Both the position numbers and the translations under genes were made by a program. The notes beneath the pieces are model-generated. The model was not told where the DNA came from. It saw only the letters and a list, made by a program, of their open reading frames with translations, and did no database searches. From positions 1 through 64,000 of the forward strand of contig JAFQUJ010000015.1 of assembly GCA_017408585.1 (NCBI GenBank): DNA of 64,000 bases, given 5' to 3'. Shown piece by piece: positions 15,100 through 23,839 of this stretch. Every line of letters begins with the position of its first letter. Position 1 is the first letter of the stretch. Source of the DNA: Clostridia bacterium (GTDB taxonomy: Bacteria > Bacillota > Clostridia > Oscillospirales > CAG-272).

Positions 15100-15906
15100 T
15101 TATATATCCTTGAAAATCTCAAAATTTGTTTTTTTGAGGAATTTTGATATAATTTTCGGTCCAAGGTTAGGAAAAAATTTATAGAGGAAATTCATGAGGT
15201 GTGCGTCAAAGCCGACGATTATTCTCTTTTTTCGGCGTCTTATTTTTCGCATTATTTTATTTACGGTTTTATCAAGGTCGGCGCACACCTTATTAAAGAT
15301 TTTTGCCTCCCTCTCGGTTGGGCTTTGATTTTTCATAATGTCGGTTTTTACAAAGCCATTCATTATGGTTGCTATATAGATATCCTTGTTTTCCCTTGCC
15401 ATGCACTCAAAGTACATTTTAGAGGCGCTTTTCGACGCGCAATAGGCGCTAACTCCGGCAAATGGGCAAAGGGCGCTTGAGCTTGAAAAGGAAATTATCG
15501 CACCCTGTGTCGATTTTTTAATGATTGGGAGCATCGCCTCGGTTGCATAGACCTGTGAGAGAAAATTGACGCTCATTGCCATCTCGAACTCCTGCGAGGT
15601 GCTATTTTCAACCGATGCAAAGCGTGGCAAGATGCCTGCGCAGTTTATAAGCACATCTATACCCTTTCCTTCTGTCTCCAATCTATTTTTAAGGCTTATC
15701 CACTCGTCCTTGATTGACACATCAAAGGGGGTTGGAATAAAGCGCTCGCCTAACTCCTCTCTTATTGCGCAAAGAAGCTCCTCGCGTCTTGCGACACCAT
15801 AAACGGTGCAATTAAAACGATTAACGAGTCGCTTCGCCATTTCCTTGCCGATACCGCTTGATGCGCCTGTGAGTATTACTGTTTTGTTTGTAAAATCGTA
15901 TTTCAT
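15100..15906 (-). CDS. short-chain dehydrogenase/reductase
   Basis: 268 aa from ATG 15906 (GAGG 5 nt upstream; an in-frame ATG 18 nt earlier lacks one). It is a classical SDR: cofactor motif TGASSGIG (about residues 12-19), NCAG near 85, active-site Ser in SFSSSSALCPF, and YCASKSASK with Tyr and Lys. Substrate and physiological role cannot be read. A C-terminal extension is basic and hydrophobic (RKIRRRKKRIIVGFDAHLMNFLYKFFPNLG), as in DltE/YbbO-like SDRs associated with lipids or membranes. It is a single-gene unit. Confidence 0.85.
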   Translation of the reverse strand: MKYDFTNKTVILTGASSGIGKEMAKRLVNRFNCTVYGVARREELLCAIREELGERFIPTPFDVSIKDEWISLKNRLETEGKGIDVLINCAGILPRFASVENSTSQEFEMAMSVNFLSQVYATEAMLPIIKKSTQGAIISFSSSSALCPFAGVSAYCASKSASKMYFECMARENKDIYIATIMNGFVKTDIMKNQSPTEREAKIFNKVCADLDKTVNKIMRKIRRRKKRIIVGFDAHLMNFLYKFFPNLGPKIISKFLKKTNFEIFKDI

Positions 15907-15923
15907 AATACCTCTATTTTTCA

Positions 15924-15952
15924 AAAAAACCGCACTATGTGTGCGGTTTTTT
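15924..15952. terminator. bidirectional hairpin terminator after the kinase gene
   Basis: CCGCAC-TATGT-GTGCGG flanked by six A and six T. It separates the kdgK-like gene from the SDR gene on the minus strand. Confidence 0.85.
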
Positions 15953-15960
15953 GTTATTTC

Positions 15961-16986
15961 TTATCTTTGAACGCGACCGCTTCCGCCACCCTTGATAAGT
16001 CCCTCTACCTCTTTTACAGATACGAGGTTATAGTCACCTAGGATTGTGTGCTTCAAGCAAGATGCTGCAACTGCAAACTCGATTACATCCTGTGGAGCTT
16101 TATTCATAAGTGATGCGTAGATAAGTCCACCACCAAATGAGTCGCCACCACCAACACGGTCAACGATATGTATATCATATGAGCGTGAGAAATAGTAATC
16201 GTTTGTTTGTGTATCGTAGAGCATTGCTGCCCATTTGTTATCGTTTGCCGAAATGCTTGTACGAAGGGTGATTGCAACTCTCTTACAGCCAAATCTGTCG
16301 CTTAGCTGTTTTGCAACGCTCTTGTAGCCATCGTGATTTACAACGCCTGCGTCAACATCGGTGTTTTCAGCCTTGATGCCAAACACCTTTTCTGCGTCCT
16401 CCTCGTTTGCGATACAAACATCAACATACTCCATAAGAGCGCCCATTGTCTTGCCTGCCATTTCGCTTGTCCAGAGGTTCTTTCTAAAGTTTAGGTCACA
16501 GCTTGTGGTGATGCCCTTTTCACGACATACCTTAAGAGCATCCATGCAAATTTCAGGTAGCTCGCCACCGAGAGCAGGTGTAATTCCTGTAAAGTGGAAC
16601 CATGTTGCGCCCTCAAGGATTTTATTCCAATCGAAATCGCTTCTCTTAGCGAGAGCAATAGCGGAATATGCACGGTCGTAAATTACCTTTGACGGACGCT
16701 GAGATGCGCCTGTTTCAAGGTAGTAAATACCAACTCTTTCGCCACCTCTTACGATGTCGCTTGTATCAACGCCATAGCGTCTTAGTGAGTTTACTGCCGC
16801 TTGACCGATTTCGTGCTCGGGTAGCTTTGTTACATATGATGCGTCAATTCCGTAGTTAGCAAGAGATACTGCAACATTTGCCTCTCCGCCACCATAGGTA
16901 GCGCCAAAGGTATCTGTTTGAACAAATCTTGTGTAGCCTGCCGGATTGAGTCTTAGCATTATTTCGCCGAAGCATACTGTTTTCAT
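15961..16986 (-). CDS. kdgK: PfkB family sugar kinase, probable 2-keto-3-deoxygluconate kinase
   Basis: 341 aa. It begins with the ribokinase-fold substrate segment (CFGEIMLRLNP, then GGGEANVAVSLANYG) and has the GIYYLETGASQRPSKVIYDR sugar-contact loop common in KDG kinases, plus the C-terminal PfkB signature DRVGGGDSFGGGLIYA with the catalytic Asp. The family phosphorylates 2-keto-3-deoxy-gluconate, feeding Entner-Doudoroff or uronate catabolism. No KDPG aldolase is next to it here, so the substrate is inferred from similarity alone. Single gene under its own promoter. Confidence 0.82.
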   Translation of the reverse strand: MKTVCFGEIMLRLNPAGYTRFVQTDTFGATYGGGEANVAVSLANYGIDASYVTKLPEHEIGQAAVNSLRRYGVDTSDIVRGGERVGIYYLETGASQRPSKVIYDRAYSAIALAKRSDFDWNKILEGATWFHFTGITPALGGELPEICMDALKVCREKGITTSCDLNFRKNLWTSEMAGKTMGALMEYVDVCIANEEDAEKVFGIKAENTDVDAGVVNHDGYKSVAKQLSDRFGCKRVAITLRTSISANDNKWAAMLYDTQTNDYYFSRSYDIHIVDRVGGGDSFGGGLIYASLMNKAPQDVIEFAVAASCLKHTILGDYNLVSVKEVEGLIKGGGSGRVQR

Positions 16987-17037
16987 AGTTAATTCTTCCT
17001 TTTATATAAAATAATTTTGTAACTTACTTACATAAAT

Positions 17038-17066
17038 ATTTTACTCTAATTTTATATGATAGTCAA
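17038..17066 (-). promoter_or_regulatory. sigma-A promoter of the kdgK-like gene
   Basis: TTGACT (17061-17066) and TAAAAT (17038-17043), spacer 17 bp, minus strand. The -35 overlaps the ogg stop codon. GTAACTTAC lies just downstream as a small palindrome. Confidence 0.65.
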
Positions 17067-17947
17067 GAGTTTTGGTTGTATTTTTCGTAATAAAATAGGT
17101 ATTGCTGAGCAATTCCTGCGTTTTTGCCGAGGGTGAATGGGTTAAAATCGCTTGGAAAATGCTTTTCGAGGGTGCGTTTAATATGTACATCTATGGGGAA
17201 CGCCTCTGTTTTTGCATACCCAAACAAAAGCACGCACGAGGCAACCTTTGCTCCTACGCCCTTTATTTTGCACAGGTGCATAAGCGCATCCTCATAATTT
17301 AGTGCTTTTATTTCGTCTAGCATTTCGGGGTGAGCAAGAACAGCTTGAACCGCGTCATAAATATATTTTGCGCGAAAGCCCATTCTAAGCTCGAATAGCT
17401 CCTCGACGCCGGCATTTTTCATTTGCTCAGGCGTTGGGAAGGCGTACTCTGTGCCAAACGGAGTTATAATTTCGCTACCATATTTTTTACAAATCGCGCA
17501 AACGATTTTTTTGATACGAGGAATGTTATTATTCTGCGAGATAATAAAGGAGATTAGGCACTCCCACGGATCTTGACGCAAAATTCTAATTCCCGAGCCA
17601 TATTCGGTTGCAACCCTCATGTGCTCGCTATTACAGGTATTAATTATTGTGTTATCAATTTCCTCATAGTCAAGGTCGAGAGCCAGGTATTCTCGCCAAA
17701 GATGCTCATATTCGTCTGGGGTTGCGCCATAGATATAAAGCTCGTTTTCGTTATCTTGGGCAAAGATGACATATTTACCGTGCGCCACTCCGCCAAAGGC
17801 GTATTTATGCTCCGTCATTGGAACGCTATCAAAGCGGAAGCATTGCCCGCAATCAAACGCCTTAAAAATATTGATTTTGGGGATATTGGTTATATGAAGC
17901 ACGCTCATTTTATTCGGTGCGACAAGGGCTTTTATTTGCTCCATCAT
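17063..17947 (-). CDS. ogg: 8-oxoguanine DNA glycosylase (OGG1-like)
   Basis: A 294-aa HhH-GPD DNA glycosylase/AP lyase of the OGG1 type, for removal of oxidised guanine. The N-terminal OGG_N domain contains FDCGQCFRF. The helix-hairpin-helix is KIKGVGAKVASCVLLFG with the catalytic Lys in GVGAK, followed by the Asp in FPIDVHIKR, matching the Lys/Asp pair of OGG1. RQDPWECLISFIISQNNN is also characteristic. The ATG at 17947 overlaps the stop of the ribU-like gene (ATGA) with GGAGG upstream, so it is co-expressed from the FMN riboswitch transcript. No functional link between the two genes is obvious. Confidence 0.88.
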   Translation of the reverse strand: MMEQIKALVAPNKMSVLHITNIPKINIFKAFDCGQCFRFDSVPMTEHKYAFGGVAHGKYVIFAQDNENELYIYGATPDEYEHLWREYLALDLDYEEIDNTIINTCNSEHMRVATEYGSGIRILRQDPWECLISFIISQNNNIPRIKKIVCAICKKYGSEIITPFGTEYAFPTPEQMKNAGVEELFELRMGFRAKYIYDAVQAVLAHPEMLDEIKALNYEDALMHLCKIKGVGAKVASCVLLFGYAKTEAFPIDVHIKRTLEKHFPSDFNPFTLGKNAGIAQQYLFYYEKYNQNS

Positions 17948-18600
17948 ATCACACCTCCCAAAACCAAGAAGCTAAGCACGCAAATTACAACTATTACAGC
18001 GCATGCGATTATCAAAAGTGCCTTAGTCTCTGATTTTTTGCTCTCTATTTTATCGAGCAGGCGGGCACGACGCATAGCATTAACCACAGGCTTATAAAGG
18101 AGCATAGCGAGGGCTGCATTTGCGCTTCCCTTTACCAAATTAAAGGGCAAGAAAACGGTTGGTAGCATTTTCGCAATCATCTCTCGGCTAGTGCCTGCCA
18201 TATAAAGTGGGGTTATTAGATAATTCCAAAGCATCATTGCAAGGCACATTGCGACAACACCACAGATAAGCCCTATAATAGCGCCACTCAAGGTGCGCTT
18301 TTTTTGATAAATGAGCGAGGCAGTGACTGCAAAGAATGCGCTTGAAATCACATTCATAACAAAGCCGATAATTCCCGTTGTGCTTATTGTAACAAGCTCT
18401 AAAAGTGCTGTGATAATCGTGATAATAATTGCCGAGATTGGCCCAAGAATAAAGCCTGCGATAACTATTATTATGTCCTTGGGGTCATAGTCGAGGAAGC
18501 CTGCGACCTTTATTGGAATTAGGTTGCCAAGGCATGTCAGCACAAAGGCGAGGGCGCTGAGCATTCCTATCATTACAATTTTTCGTGTGTTGCTTTTCAT
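17944..18600 (-). CDS. ribU: ECF transporter S component, RibU-type riboflavin importer
   Basis: 218 aa from ATG 18600, which has AGGAG 5 nt upstream. The frame stays open further upstream but there lies inside the terminator and riboswitch. It has about six hydrophobic segments and the ECF S-component N-terminus (VMIGMLSALAFVLTCLGNLIPI), which binds the shared energising module. The FMN riboswitch immediately upstream identifies flavin precursor as the substrate better than the protein sequence does. The ATPase/T components are not in the window. Confidence 0.85.
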   Translation of the reverse strand: MKSNTRKIVMIGMLSALAFVLTCLGNLIPIKVAGFLDYDPKDIIIVIAGFILGPISAIIITIITALLELVTISTTGIIGFVMNVISSAFFAVTASLIYQKKRTLSGAIIGLICGVVAMCLAMMLWNYLITPLYMAGTSREMIAKMLPTVFLPFNLVKGSANAALAMLLYKPVVNAMRRARLLDKIESKKSETKALLIIACAVIVVICVLSFLVLGGVI

Positions 18601-18621
18601 TTTTCTCCTATCTATTCTCAC

Positions 18622-18646
18622 AAAAAAAGCTCGCCTACGGGCGAGC
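18622..18646 (-). terminator. riboswitch-controlled terminator
   Basis: GCTCGCC / GGCGAGC stem followed by seven T on the minus strand, between the FMN aptamer and the ribU start. It fits transcription attenuation when FMN is bound. Confidence 0.85.
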
Positions 18647-18677
18647 GAAGATATATTGGTGCTAAGATAAGCATCAA

Positions 18678-18789
18678 ATCCTCTTTCAATCCAGACTATA
18701 CTGTCGGTTTTGGAATTTAACCAAATCTGCAATTTAAAATCGCACGCGGACTTTACCGCCGATCGGGAATTTCACCCTGCCCTGAGAAT
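18678..18789 (-). promoter_or_regulatory. FMN riboswitch (RFN element)
   Basis: On the minus strand the RFN consensus is clear: AGGGCAGGGTGAAATTCCC, then GGCGGTAAAGTCC, and CCGACAGTATAGTCTGGAT. The closing P1 stem pairs ATTCTC (18784-18789) with GAGGAT (18678-18683). It lies between a consensus promoter and a terminator upstream of ribU. Confidence 0.95.
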
Positions 18790-18809
18790 TTTATTGTATT
18801 TATACTAAA

Positions 18810-18838
18810 ATTATATGCCCGCGTGAATACTTTGTCAA
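18810..18838 (-). promoter_or_regulatory. sigma-A promoter of the ribU-ogg operon
   Basis: TTGACA (18833-18838), 17 bp, TATAAT (18810-18815), minus strand: perfect consensus. Confidence 0.85.
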
Positions 18839-18899
18839 GGCTAAGATGAAAATTTCCAAATTTTTTTGAAAATTTTATCGAAAAATTCTCAATTTTCTA

Positions 18900-18928
18900 T
18901 TGATATTAAAAAAAACCTGTGCTAAAAT
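18900..18928 (+). promoter_or_regulatory. sigma-A promoter of the guaA-like gene
   Basis: TTGATA (18900-18905), 17-bp spacer ending TGTGC, TAAAAT (18923-18928). Confidence 0.65.
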
Positions 18929-18966
18929 ATTTTTATTAAAAAATTGATTACAAGGAGATTAATGTT

Positions 18967-19968
18967 ATGAATCCAAATGTAAGACCAGAATCAATGGAGC
19001 GCATCACCACTCCGGAGCTAGCAAACGCATTCATCGAGGAGCAAATAAAGCTCATTCGTGAGGAGGTAGGAAACCAAAAGGTTCTTCTCGCCCTCTCCGG
19101 TGGAGTTGACTCTAGCGTTGTTGCAGCTCTGCTTATTAAGGCAATCGGCAAGCAACTATACTGTGTTCATGTAAATCACGGACTTATGAGAAAGAATGAG
19201 AGCGAGCAGGTTGTTGAGATTTTTGGTAAGGAGCTTGACGCTAATCTTATTTATATTGATGCAACTGATCGTTTCCTTGATCTTCTCGCCGATGTTAGCG
19301 AGCCCGAGAAAAAGAGAAAGATTATCGGCGCAGAATTTATAAATGTATTTGCTGACGAGGCAAGACGCCTTGAGGATATTGAATTTTTGGCACAAGGCAC
19401 AATTTATCCCGACATTCTTGAAAGCTTCAAGCAGGCTGAGGGCAAAAAGGCTGTTAAATCTCACCACAATGTTGGTGGCTTACCGGATGATCTTAAATTC
19501 AAGCTCGTTGAGCCACTTAAGCTTCTCTTCAAGGACGAGGTTCGTGTGGTTGGAGAGGCACTCGGTCTTCCTCATGCGATGGTTTATCGTCAGCCATTCC
19601 CAGGTCCCGGACTTGGTGTTCGTTGCCTTGGCGCTATCACAAGAGATAGACTTAATGCTCTTCGCGAGGCTGATGCAATTCTTCGTGAGGAGTTTGCCGC
19701 TTGTGGTCTTGCTGAAAAGGTTTGGCAATACTTTGTTATTATTCCCGACATCAAGAGCGTTGGCGTAAGAAACGAGTCAAGATACGAGGGCTGGCCTGCA
19801 ATCATTCGTGCGGTAAACACAACTGACGCTATGAGCGCAACAATCGAGGAAATTCCTTATGCAGTTCTTCACAAAATTACAGCAAGAATTGTAAACGAGG
19901 TTGAGGGCATTAACCGTGTTCTATACGATCTAACTCCAAAGCCAACAGGCACAATCGAGTGGGAATGA
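18967..19968 (+). CDS. guaA: GMP synthase, ATP-pyrophosphatase subunit only
   Basis: 333 aa. It covers only the C-terminal half of usual bacterial GuaA (about 510-525 aa): the PP-loop SGGVDSS (44-50), the ADP/XMP region with YPDILES, and the full dimerisation domain (QPFPGPGLGVRCLG through LTPKPTGTIEWE). The N-terminal class I glutamine amidotransferase domain is absent, and the 180 bp upstream hold only a promoter and ribosome binding site, so this is not a frameshift remnant. It resembles the archaeal split enzyme (GuaAb). It must use free ammonia or a glutaminase subunit encoded elsewhere to aminate XMP to GMP. Confidence 0.9.
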   Translation: MNPNVRPESMERITTPELANAFIEEQIKLIREEVGNQKVLLALSGGVDSSVVAALLIKAIGKQLYCVHVNHGLMRKNESEQVVEIFGKELDANLIYIDATDRFLDLLADVSEPEKKRKIIGAEFINVFADEARRLEDIEFLAQGTIYPDILESFKQAEGKKAVKSHHNVGGLPDDLKFKLVEPLKLLFKDEVRVVGEALGLPHAMVYRQPFPGPGLGVRCLGAITRDRLNALREADAILREEFAACGLAEKVWQYFVIIPDIKSVGVRNESRYEGWPAIIRAVNTTDAMSATIEEIPYAVLHKITARIVNEVEGINRVLYDLTPKPTGTIEWE

Positions 19969-19989
19969 TATAAGATGAAAAAAGTAAAA

Positions 19990-20016
19990 GCCTTGCGATT
20001 TTCGCAAGGCTTTTTT
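19990..20016 (+). terminator. terminator of the guaA-like gene
   Basis: GCCTTGCGA-TTT-TCGCAAGGC followed by TTTTTTG. Confidence 0.9.
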
Positions 20017-20139
20017 GTTGCAACAACACAGCCTTTTGCACTTGTTTTTGATAATTTTTATTAAGTAATAAAATTTAGACAAGTATGTTGTAAATTCTTT
20101 TTAAATAAAATTAAATAGAATTATTCAATAGCTTTTTTC

Positions 20140-20168
20140 TTGACAAGGGGGCTTTAACATTGTATAAT
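20140..20168 (+). promoter_or_regulatory. consensus sigma-A promoter of the dCMP deaminase gene
   Basis: TTGACA (20140-20145), 17 bp, TATAAT (20163-20168). Confidence 0.85.
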
Positions 20169-20197
20169 AAATATAATGAATATTTTTGAGGTGCGAA

Positions 20198-20686
20198 ATG
20201 AAGAGAGAGAATTATATTTCATGGGATGAATATTTTATGGGAGTTGCACGCCTTGCGGCTATGAGATCTAAGGATCCCAGCACACAGGTTGGCGCTTGTA
20301 TTGTTGATTCTGAAAGGCGTATTCTTTCAACAGGCTATAATGGCTTTCCTGCCGGTTGCTCCGATGATGAGTTTCCTTGGGAGCGCGAGGGTGGATTTTT
20401 AGATGTTAAATATCCGTTTGTTGTTCACGCTGAGCTAAATGCGATTTTAAATGCTCGTGGCAAGAATTTAACAAACTCGACAATTTATGTTGACCTTTTC
20501 CCCTGTAACGAATGTGCTAAGGCGATAATTCAAGCGGGAATTAAGGAGATTGTTTATTTATCTGACAAATACAAGGACACAGAGTCAACTATCGCATCAA
20601 AGAGAATGCTAACTCATGCAGGCGTTAAGTTCACACAGCTATGTGTTGAGCACAAGACGCTTACCATCAATCTTGATATTAAATAA
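20198..20686 (+). CDS. dCMP deaminase / ComEB-like cytidine deaminase
   Basis: 162 aa from ATG 20198 (GAGG 7 nt upstream; an in-frame TTG 12 nt earlier is unlikely). It has the zinc-dependent deaminase motifs HAELNAI (His ligand and proton-shuttling Glu) and PCNECAK (two Cys ligands), preceded by AMRSKDPSTQVGACIVD. By family it converts dCMP to dUMP for dTMP synthesis; the ComEB name in Bacillus refers to the same family. It has its own consensus promoter and terminator. Confidence 0.88.
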   Translation: MKRENYISWDEYFMGVARLAAMRSKDPSTQVGACIVDSERRILSTGYNGFPAGCSDDEFPWEREGGFLDVKYPFVVHAELNAILNARGKNLTNSTIYVDLFPCNECAKAIIQAGIKEIVYLSDKYKDTESTIASKRMLTHAGVKFTQLCVEHKTLTINLDIK

Positions 20687-20690
20687 AATC

Positions 20691-20720
20691 AAAGGACAGA
20701 GATTAATTTCTCTGTCCTTT
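20691..20720. terminator. bidirectional terminator
   Basis: AAAGGACAGAGA / TCTCTGTCCTTT stem between the convergent deaminase and RyR-domain genes. Confidence 0.8.
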
Positions 20721-20725
20721 TAGCT

Positions 20726-22516
20726 TTATTTTGTTCCAACTCGACGGTCCTTGCGCTTGTCCTCATCGGTTAAGGTATCGAAGGGGACTAGGTCATGGTG
20801 CATTTTTCCAAGGTCATTTCTTGACGATGCATCGGGAGAGCCACTATACACATAGCCCTCGCTACGCATATATGCGTTCCAGCGACGATGCTCCAATGGC
20901 TCAATAATTGCTATTTCCTCCTCGGTTAGCTCACTCTCTCTTTTGCCTGCGCTTGGGATAACAAGCTGTTCTCTCATATTCATATGAATTGCAGAGGCAG
21001 TAGATGAGCGATAGTTATATTCAAAGCGCCAAAAATCGTCCTCTTGCCCCCATTTGAGATGGCGAGCGAGCGCCTTTGCTTCAAGCTCTGAATCGAGGAT
21101 AACCCTCTCCGAGCATGAGGTTTTAAGGTCTCCTATAAAGTCGATTTCATAGCCTTGACCCTTGTAGTTCTTGATGCCTTCAAGAGATGCCCTTGCGTCG
21201 CTATTATAGATAATTGATTGAATTGTGGGCTTGATGCCTATGCGCTCAAAATACATTCTCAAATTTACAGAGGCTCTTATATTAAGCTCGTCCGTACCGA
21301 GTGAGCAAAGCACATAGGTTGTGTCCGTTAGACTATATATTTCGTTTGCAAAGGAGATTGTATCAATATCGTAGCCTGATTTTATTGTGATTTTGTATTG
21401 AGCCTCGCCGTCAACATAAACACCGTTATATTCGTCTGACATTAGCTCAGGGCAAAGGGCAGTAAATCTTTCCTCGGCTAAGGGGTCTTTGTCAAAGGCG
21501 GTGATTTCTATGCGATAGTCTGTCATTTGGCAGAACCAGCTAAGCGCCTTTATCATTTCTGTACCATGCTTACCCATACCGACGATAACGGCGGAGATAA
21601 GACGAGAGCCGTCCTCTTGCTCTTTTGCGCCATCGAAGAATATTTTTCCGTTTTCGTAAAGCAAGCGATTGATAAGGGAGCGTGTTTCGTTAATTCGACG
21701 AACCTTCATTCCGCCCTTATCTGCCTGTGTTAGCAAAAGCTCTCCCTCTACGCGTGTTGAGAACACATAGAGATTGGAATTCTTTCTTTTGCCATAGCGA
21801 GAAATTATTGCTATTCCTTGATTTAGATTTTCGTTTTCGTTTTCGCCCATTATAAAGAAATACATTTCTGTTTTCTTGCTATGTGCGTTAAAGTTGATTG
21901 CAACAATGTCCTTTTTAAATAAGATAGCGCTTATTTTCTTCGCTCTTTCTACTATTTCAAAGGAATTTTCCTTGTTTTCCTCGAAAATGTCGGTGAATAC
22001 TATTGTTGCCTTTGGGTGATTTTTCTTGATATCCTCGGCAAGTGTTATTGTTTGGTCGTTTATCTCGGAAAAGATATAGACATTTTTAAAATATGACAAC
22101 AGATATCTTACATGTGCTGAGAGGTTTTTGAATAGTGACAAAATAAATCCGAAGGTTAGAATTGGAGCTACAATGCAAAGAATTGCAGCAAAAACGGAAT
22201 ATGTCGTTCTTATCCATTCGTCTGCCCAAGATAGATTTTCGATTACGAAAAAGTAATCTACATCTATTACAAAGAGCTGAAGCACATTGTGCGCTGACAT
22301 TAGAATTGTTTTTAGAGTTGAAAAGCCTGTGCCATCAAATATCTTGTGATAAATTGGCAAGTACATAACAAGGGCACTTATTGCGACGCCTGCTGCTATG
22401 ACATTAAAGGGGGACAGAACTGCCGATTCCTTGCGTCCGCGGGAAAGTGATATTCCCCACACAATTGCAAAGACAAAGATGGCCATTGCAATAAATATGC
22501 AGATAATAAAGCTCAT
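20726..22516 (-). CDS. membrane TrkA-N/RyR-domain protein
   Basis: 596 aa. The N-terminus has membrane segments at about 3-22, 36-56 and 104-130. A Rossmann-like region starts near 145 (NVYIFSEINDQTITLAEDI) and a second carries the NAD-binding glycine motif VGMGKHG (312-318). The C-terminus (539-592) matches the RyR domain first seen in ryanodine receptors: EPLEHRRWNAYMRSEGY, then HHDLVPFDTLTDEDKRKDR. No potassium-channel selectivity sequence (TVGYG-like) is present, so it is not a standard Kch/TrkA channel. It lies 16 nt downstream of an SLC13-type permease gene in the same operon and probably controls it or an ion flux in response to a nucleotide ligand (inference). Confidence 0.78.
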   Translation of the reverse strand: MSFIICIFIAMAIFVFAIVWGISLSRGRKESAVLSPFNVIAAGVAISALVMYLPIYHKIFDGTGFSTLKTILMSAHNVLQLFVIDVDYFFVIENLSWADEWIRTTYSVFAAILCIVAPILTFGFILSLFKNLSAHVRYLLSYFKNVYIFSEINDQTITLAEDIKKNHPKATIVFTDIFEENKENSFEIVERAKKISAILFKKDIVAINFNAHSKKTEMYFFIMGENENENLNQGIAIISRYGKRKNSNLYVFSTRVEGELLLTQADKGGMKVRRINETRSLINRLLYENGKIFFDGAKEQEDGSRLISAVIVGMGKHGTEMIKALSWFCQMTDYRIEITAFDKDPLAEERFTALCPELMSDEYNGVYVDGEAQYKITIKSGYDIDTISFANEIYSLTDTTYVLCSLGTDELNIRASVNLRMYFERIGIKPTIQSIIYNSDARASLEGIKNYKGQGYEIDFIGDLKTSCSERVILDSELEAKALARHLKWGQEDDFWRFEYNYRSSTASAIHMNMREQLVIPSAGKRESELTEEEIAIIEPLEHRRWNAYMRSEGYVYSGSPDASSRNDLGKMHHDLVPFDTLTDEDKRKDRRVGTK

Positions 22517-22532
22517 AATTTCTCCTTATGCG

Positions 22533-23729
22533 TTAAAATAATTTTAGAATAAGCATAAATCCTGTTAGGATTATTAAAAATGCAAGGTTAAATATTGAAA
22601 ACATTAAAATATAATATTTCGTCCTTTTGGGGTTGCTTTTTACATATTCACGGAAGGTAATTAGACTGGCAAGCGAGGCAATCAGCGTTCCTACTCCGCC
22701 TATATTTACTCCGAGCAGAAGGTCCTTGTAGTTTGTCGTAAATTGAGATAGCAGGATTGCTGAGGGGACATTGCTTATCACCTGACAGCTTAGCACGCTA
22801 AACAAGAGCGTGCTTTTTTCAAGGAGTGACGAAAACAGCTCTCTTACCACGCCAATTCGTGCCATGTTGCCAGAAAAGATAAAGAAAAACACAAAGGTTA
22901 AAAGTAGTGGATAATCGACTTTTTTGAGAGCATCTCTGTCCATTATCAAAAGAGCTATTGGAATTACGATAAGTCCGACAAAGTATGGTATTCCTCTAAA
23001 TACGATAAGGATAGACAAAAGGAATAGCAAAAGATAAATTATCGTTCTTGCAACAGGCAAGCGAACGCTCACGCTCTCAATTTCAAGAGGCTCTGCCTTG
23101 ACAAAGATAAGACAGCATACAGTTATAAGAGCGACAGATAGCACAAACGGTGGTGCCATTATCGCCATAAACTCTAGATTGGGTATCTCAAATTTGGTGT
23201 AAAGGTACAAATTTTGAGGGTTTCCAAACGGGGTAAGCATTCCACCAAGATTTGCTGAAATATTTTGCATTATAAAGGTGAATGCCATGTATTTTTGCTT
23301 ACCTGTGGTTGTTAAAACCAAATATCCAAGAGGCAAAAATGTCAAAAGCGCCATATCGTTTGCGATAAGCATTGAGCCTATGAAGGTAATATACACGAGC
23401 GCCAAAATAGCAAGGCGTGCGTTTTTGAACAGCTGAACTATTTTTCTTGCAAGAATGAAGAAAAATTTGATATTTTTAAGAGCGCAAACGACTGCCAAAA
23501 CGCAAAACAGACAGGTTAGAGTCTTAAAGTCAAAGTAATTAATGTATTCCTTGTCTATTGGTACGATAAAGCTAGTGATTAATGCTACAAAAAGCGCAAT
23601 CACCATAACTATATTTTTTCTTATAAAGGCAATAAGCCTTGTCCTAATTAATTTGGGGGTGCTTAGCGAAGCCTCGTCCTCGCTCTGTTCGCCGTTTTTA
23701 GCTGTGGAAATTTCTTCCGTGTCTTCCAT
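22533..23729 (-). CDS. SLC13/ArsB-NhaD superfamily permease
   Basis: 398 aa with about 10-11 transmembrane segments after a hydrophilic, acidic N-terminal tail of about 30 residues. The motifs ANDMALLTFLPLG, GGMLTPFGNPQNLYLY and SCQVISNVPSAILLSQF correspond to the two helix-hairpin/unwound-helix substrate sites of the ion transporter (IT) superfamily. The substrate is unknown: members carry dicarboxylates, sulfate, arsenite or Na+/H+. AAGGAA precedes the ATG. It is the first gene of the operon with the RyR-domain protein. Confidence 0.82.
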   Translation of the reverse strand: MEDTEEISTAKNGEQSEDEASLSTPKLIRTRLIAFIRKNIVMVIALFVALITSFIVPIDKEYINYFDFKTLTCLFCVLAVVCALKNIKFFFILARKIVQLFKNARLAILALVYITFIGSMLIANDMALLTFLPLGYLVLTTTGKQKYMAFTFIMQNISANLGGMLTPFGNPQNLYLYTKFEIPNLEFMAIMAPPFVLSVALITVCCLIFVKAEPLEIESVSVRLPVARTIIYLLLFLLSILIVFRGIPYFVGLIVIPIALLIMDRDALKKVDYPLLLTFVFFFIFSGNMARIGVVRELFSSLLEKSTLLFSVLSCQVISNVPSAILLSQFTTNYKDLLLGVNIGGVGTLIASLASLITFREYVKSNPKRTKYYILMFSIFNLAFLIILTGFMLILKLF

Positions 23730-23782
23730 TTTGCGTTCCTTAGATTCCTTGAAAATTTGTATTAAATAAAAATGCTGGTATT

Positions 23783-23811
23783 ATTATAGAACCTTTTTAT
23801 ATAATTGTCAA
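23783..23811 (-). promoter_or_regulatory. consensus promoter of the SLC13-RyR operon
   Basis: TTGACA (23806-23811), 17 bp, TATAAT (23783-23788), minus strand. Confidence 0.85.
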
Positions 23812-23839
23812 GTGGTCTTTTTAATATTATAAGAACGCC

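Noticed and set aside
18967..19968. guaA as a truncated pseudogene
   Set aside because: Promoter, ribosome binding site, intact PP-loop and dimerisation domain and a terminator are present, and no GATase remnant lies upstream.
20726..22516. Potassium channel (Kch-like) call for the RyR-domain protein
   Set aside because: No TVGYG-like selectivity filter between the membrane segments.
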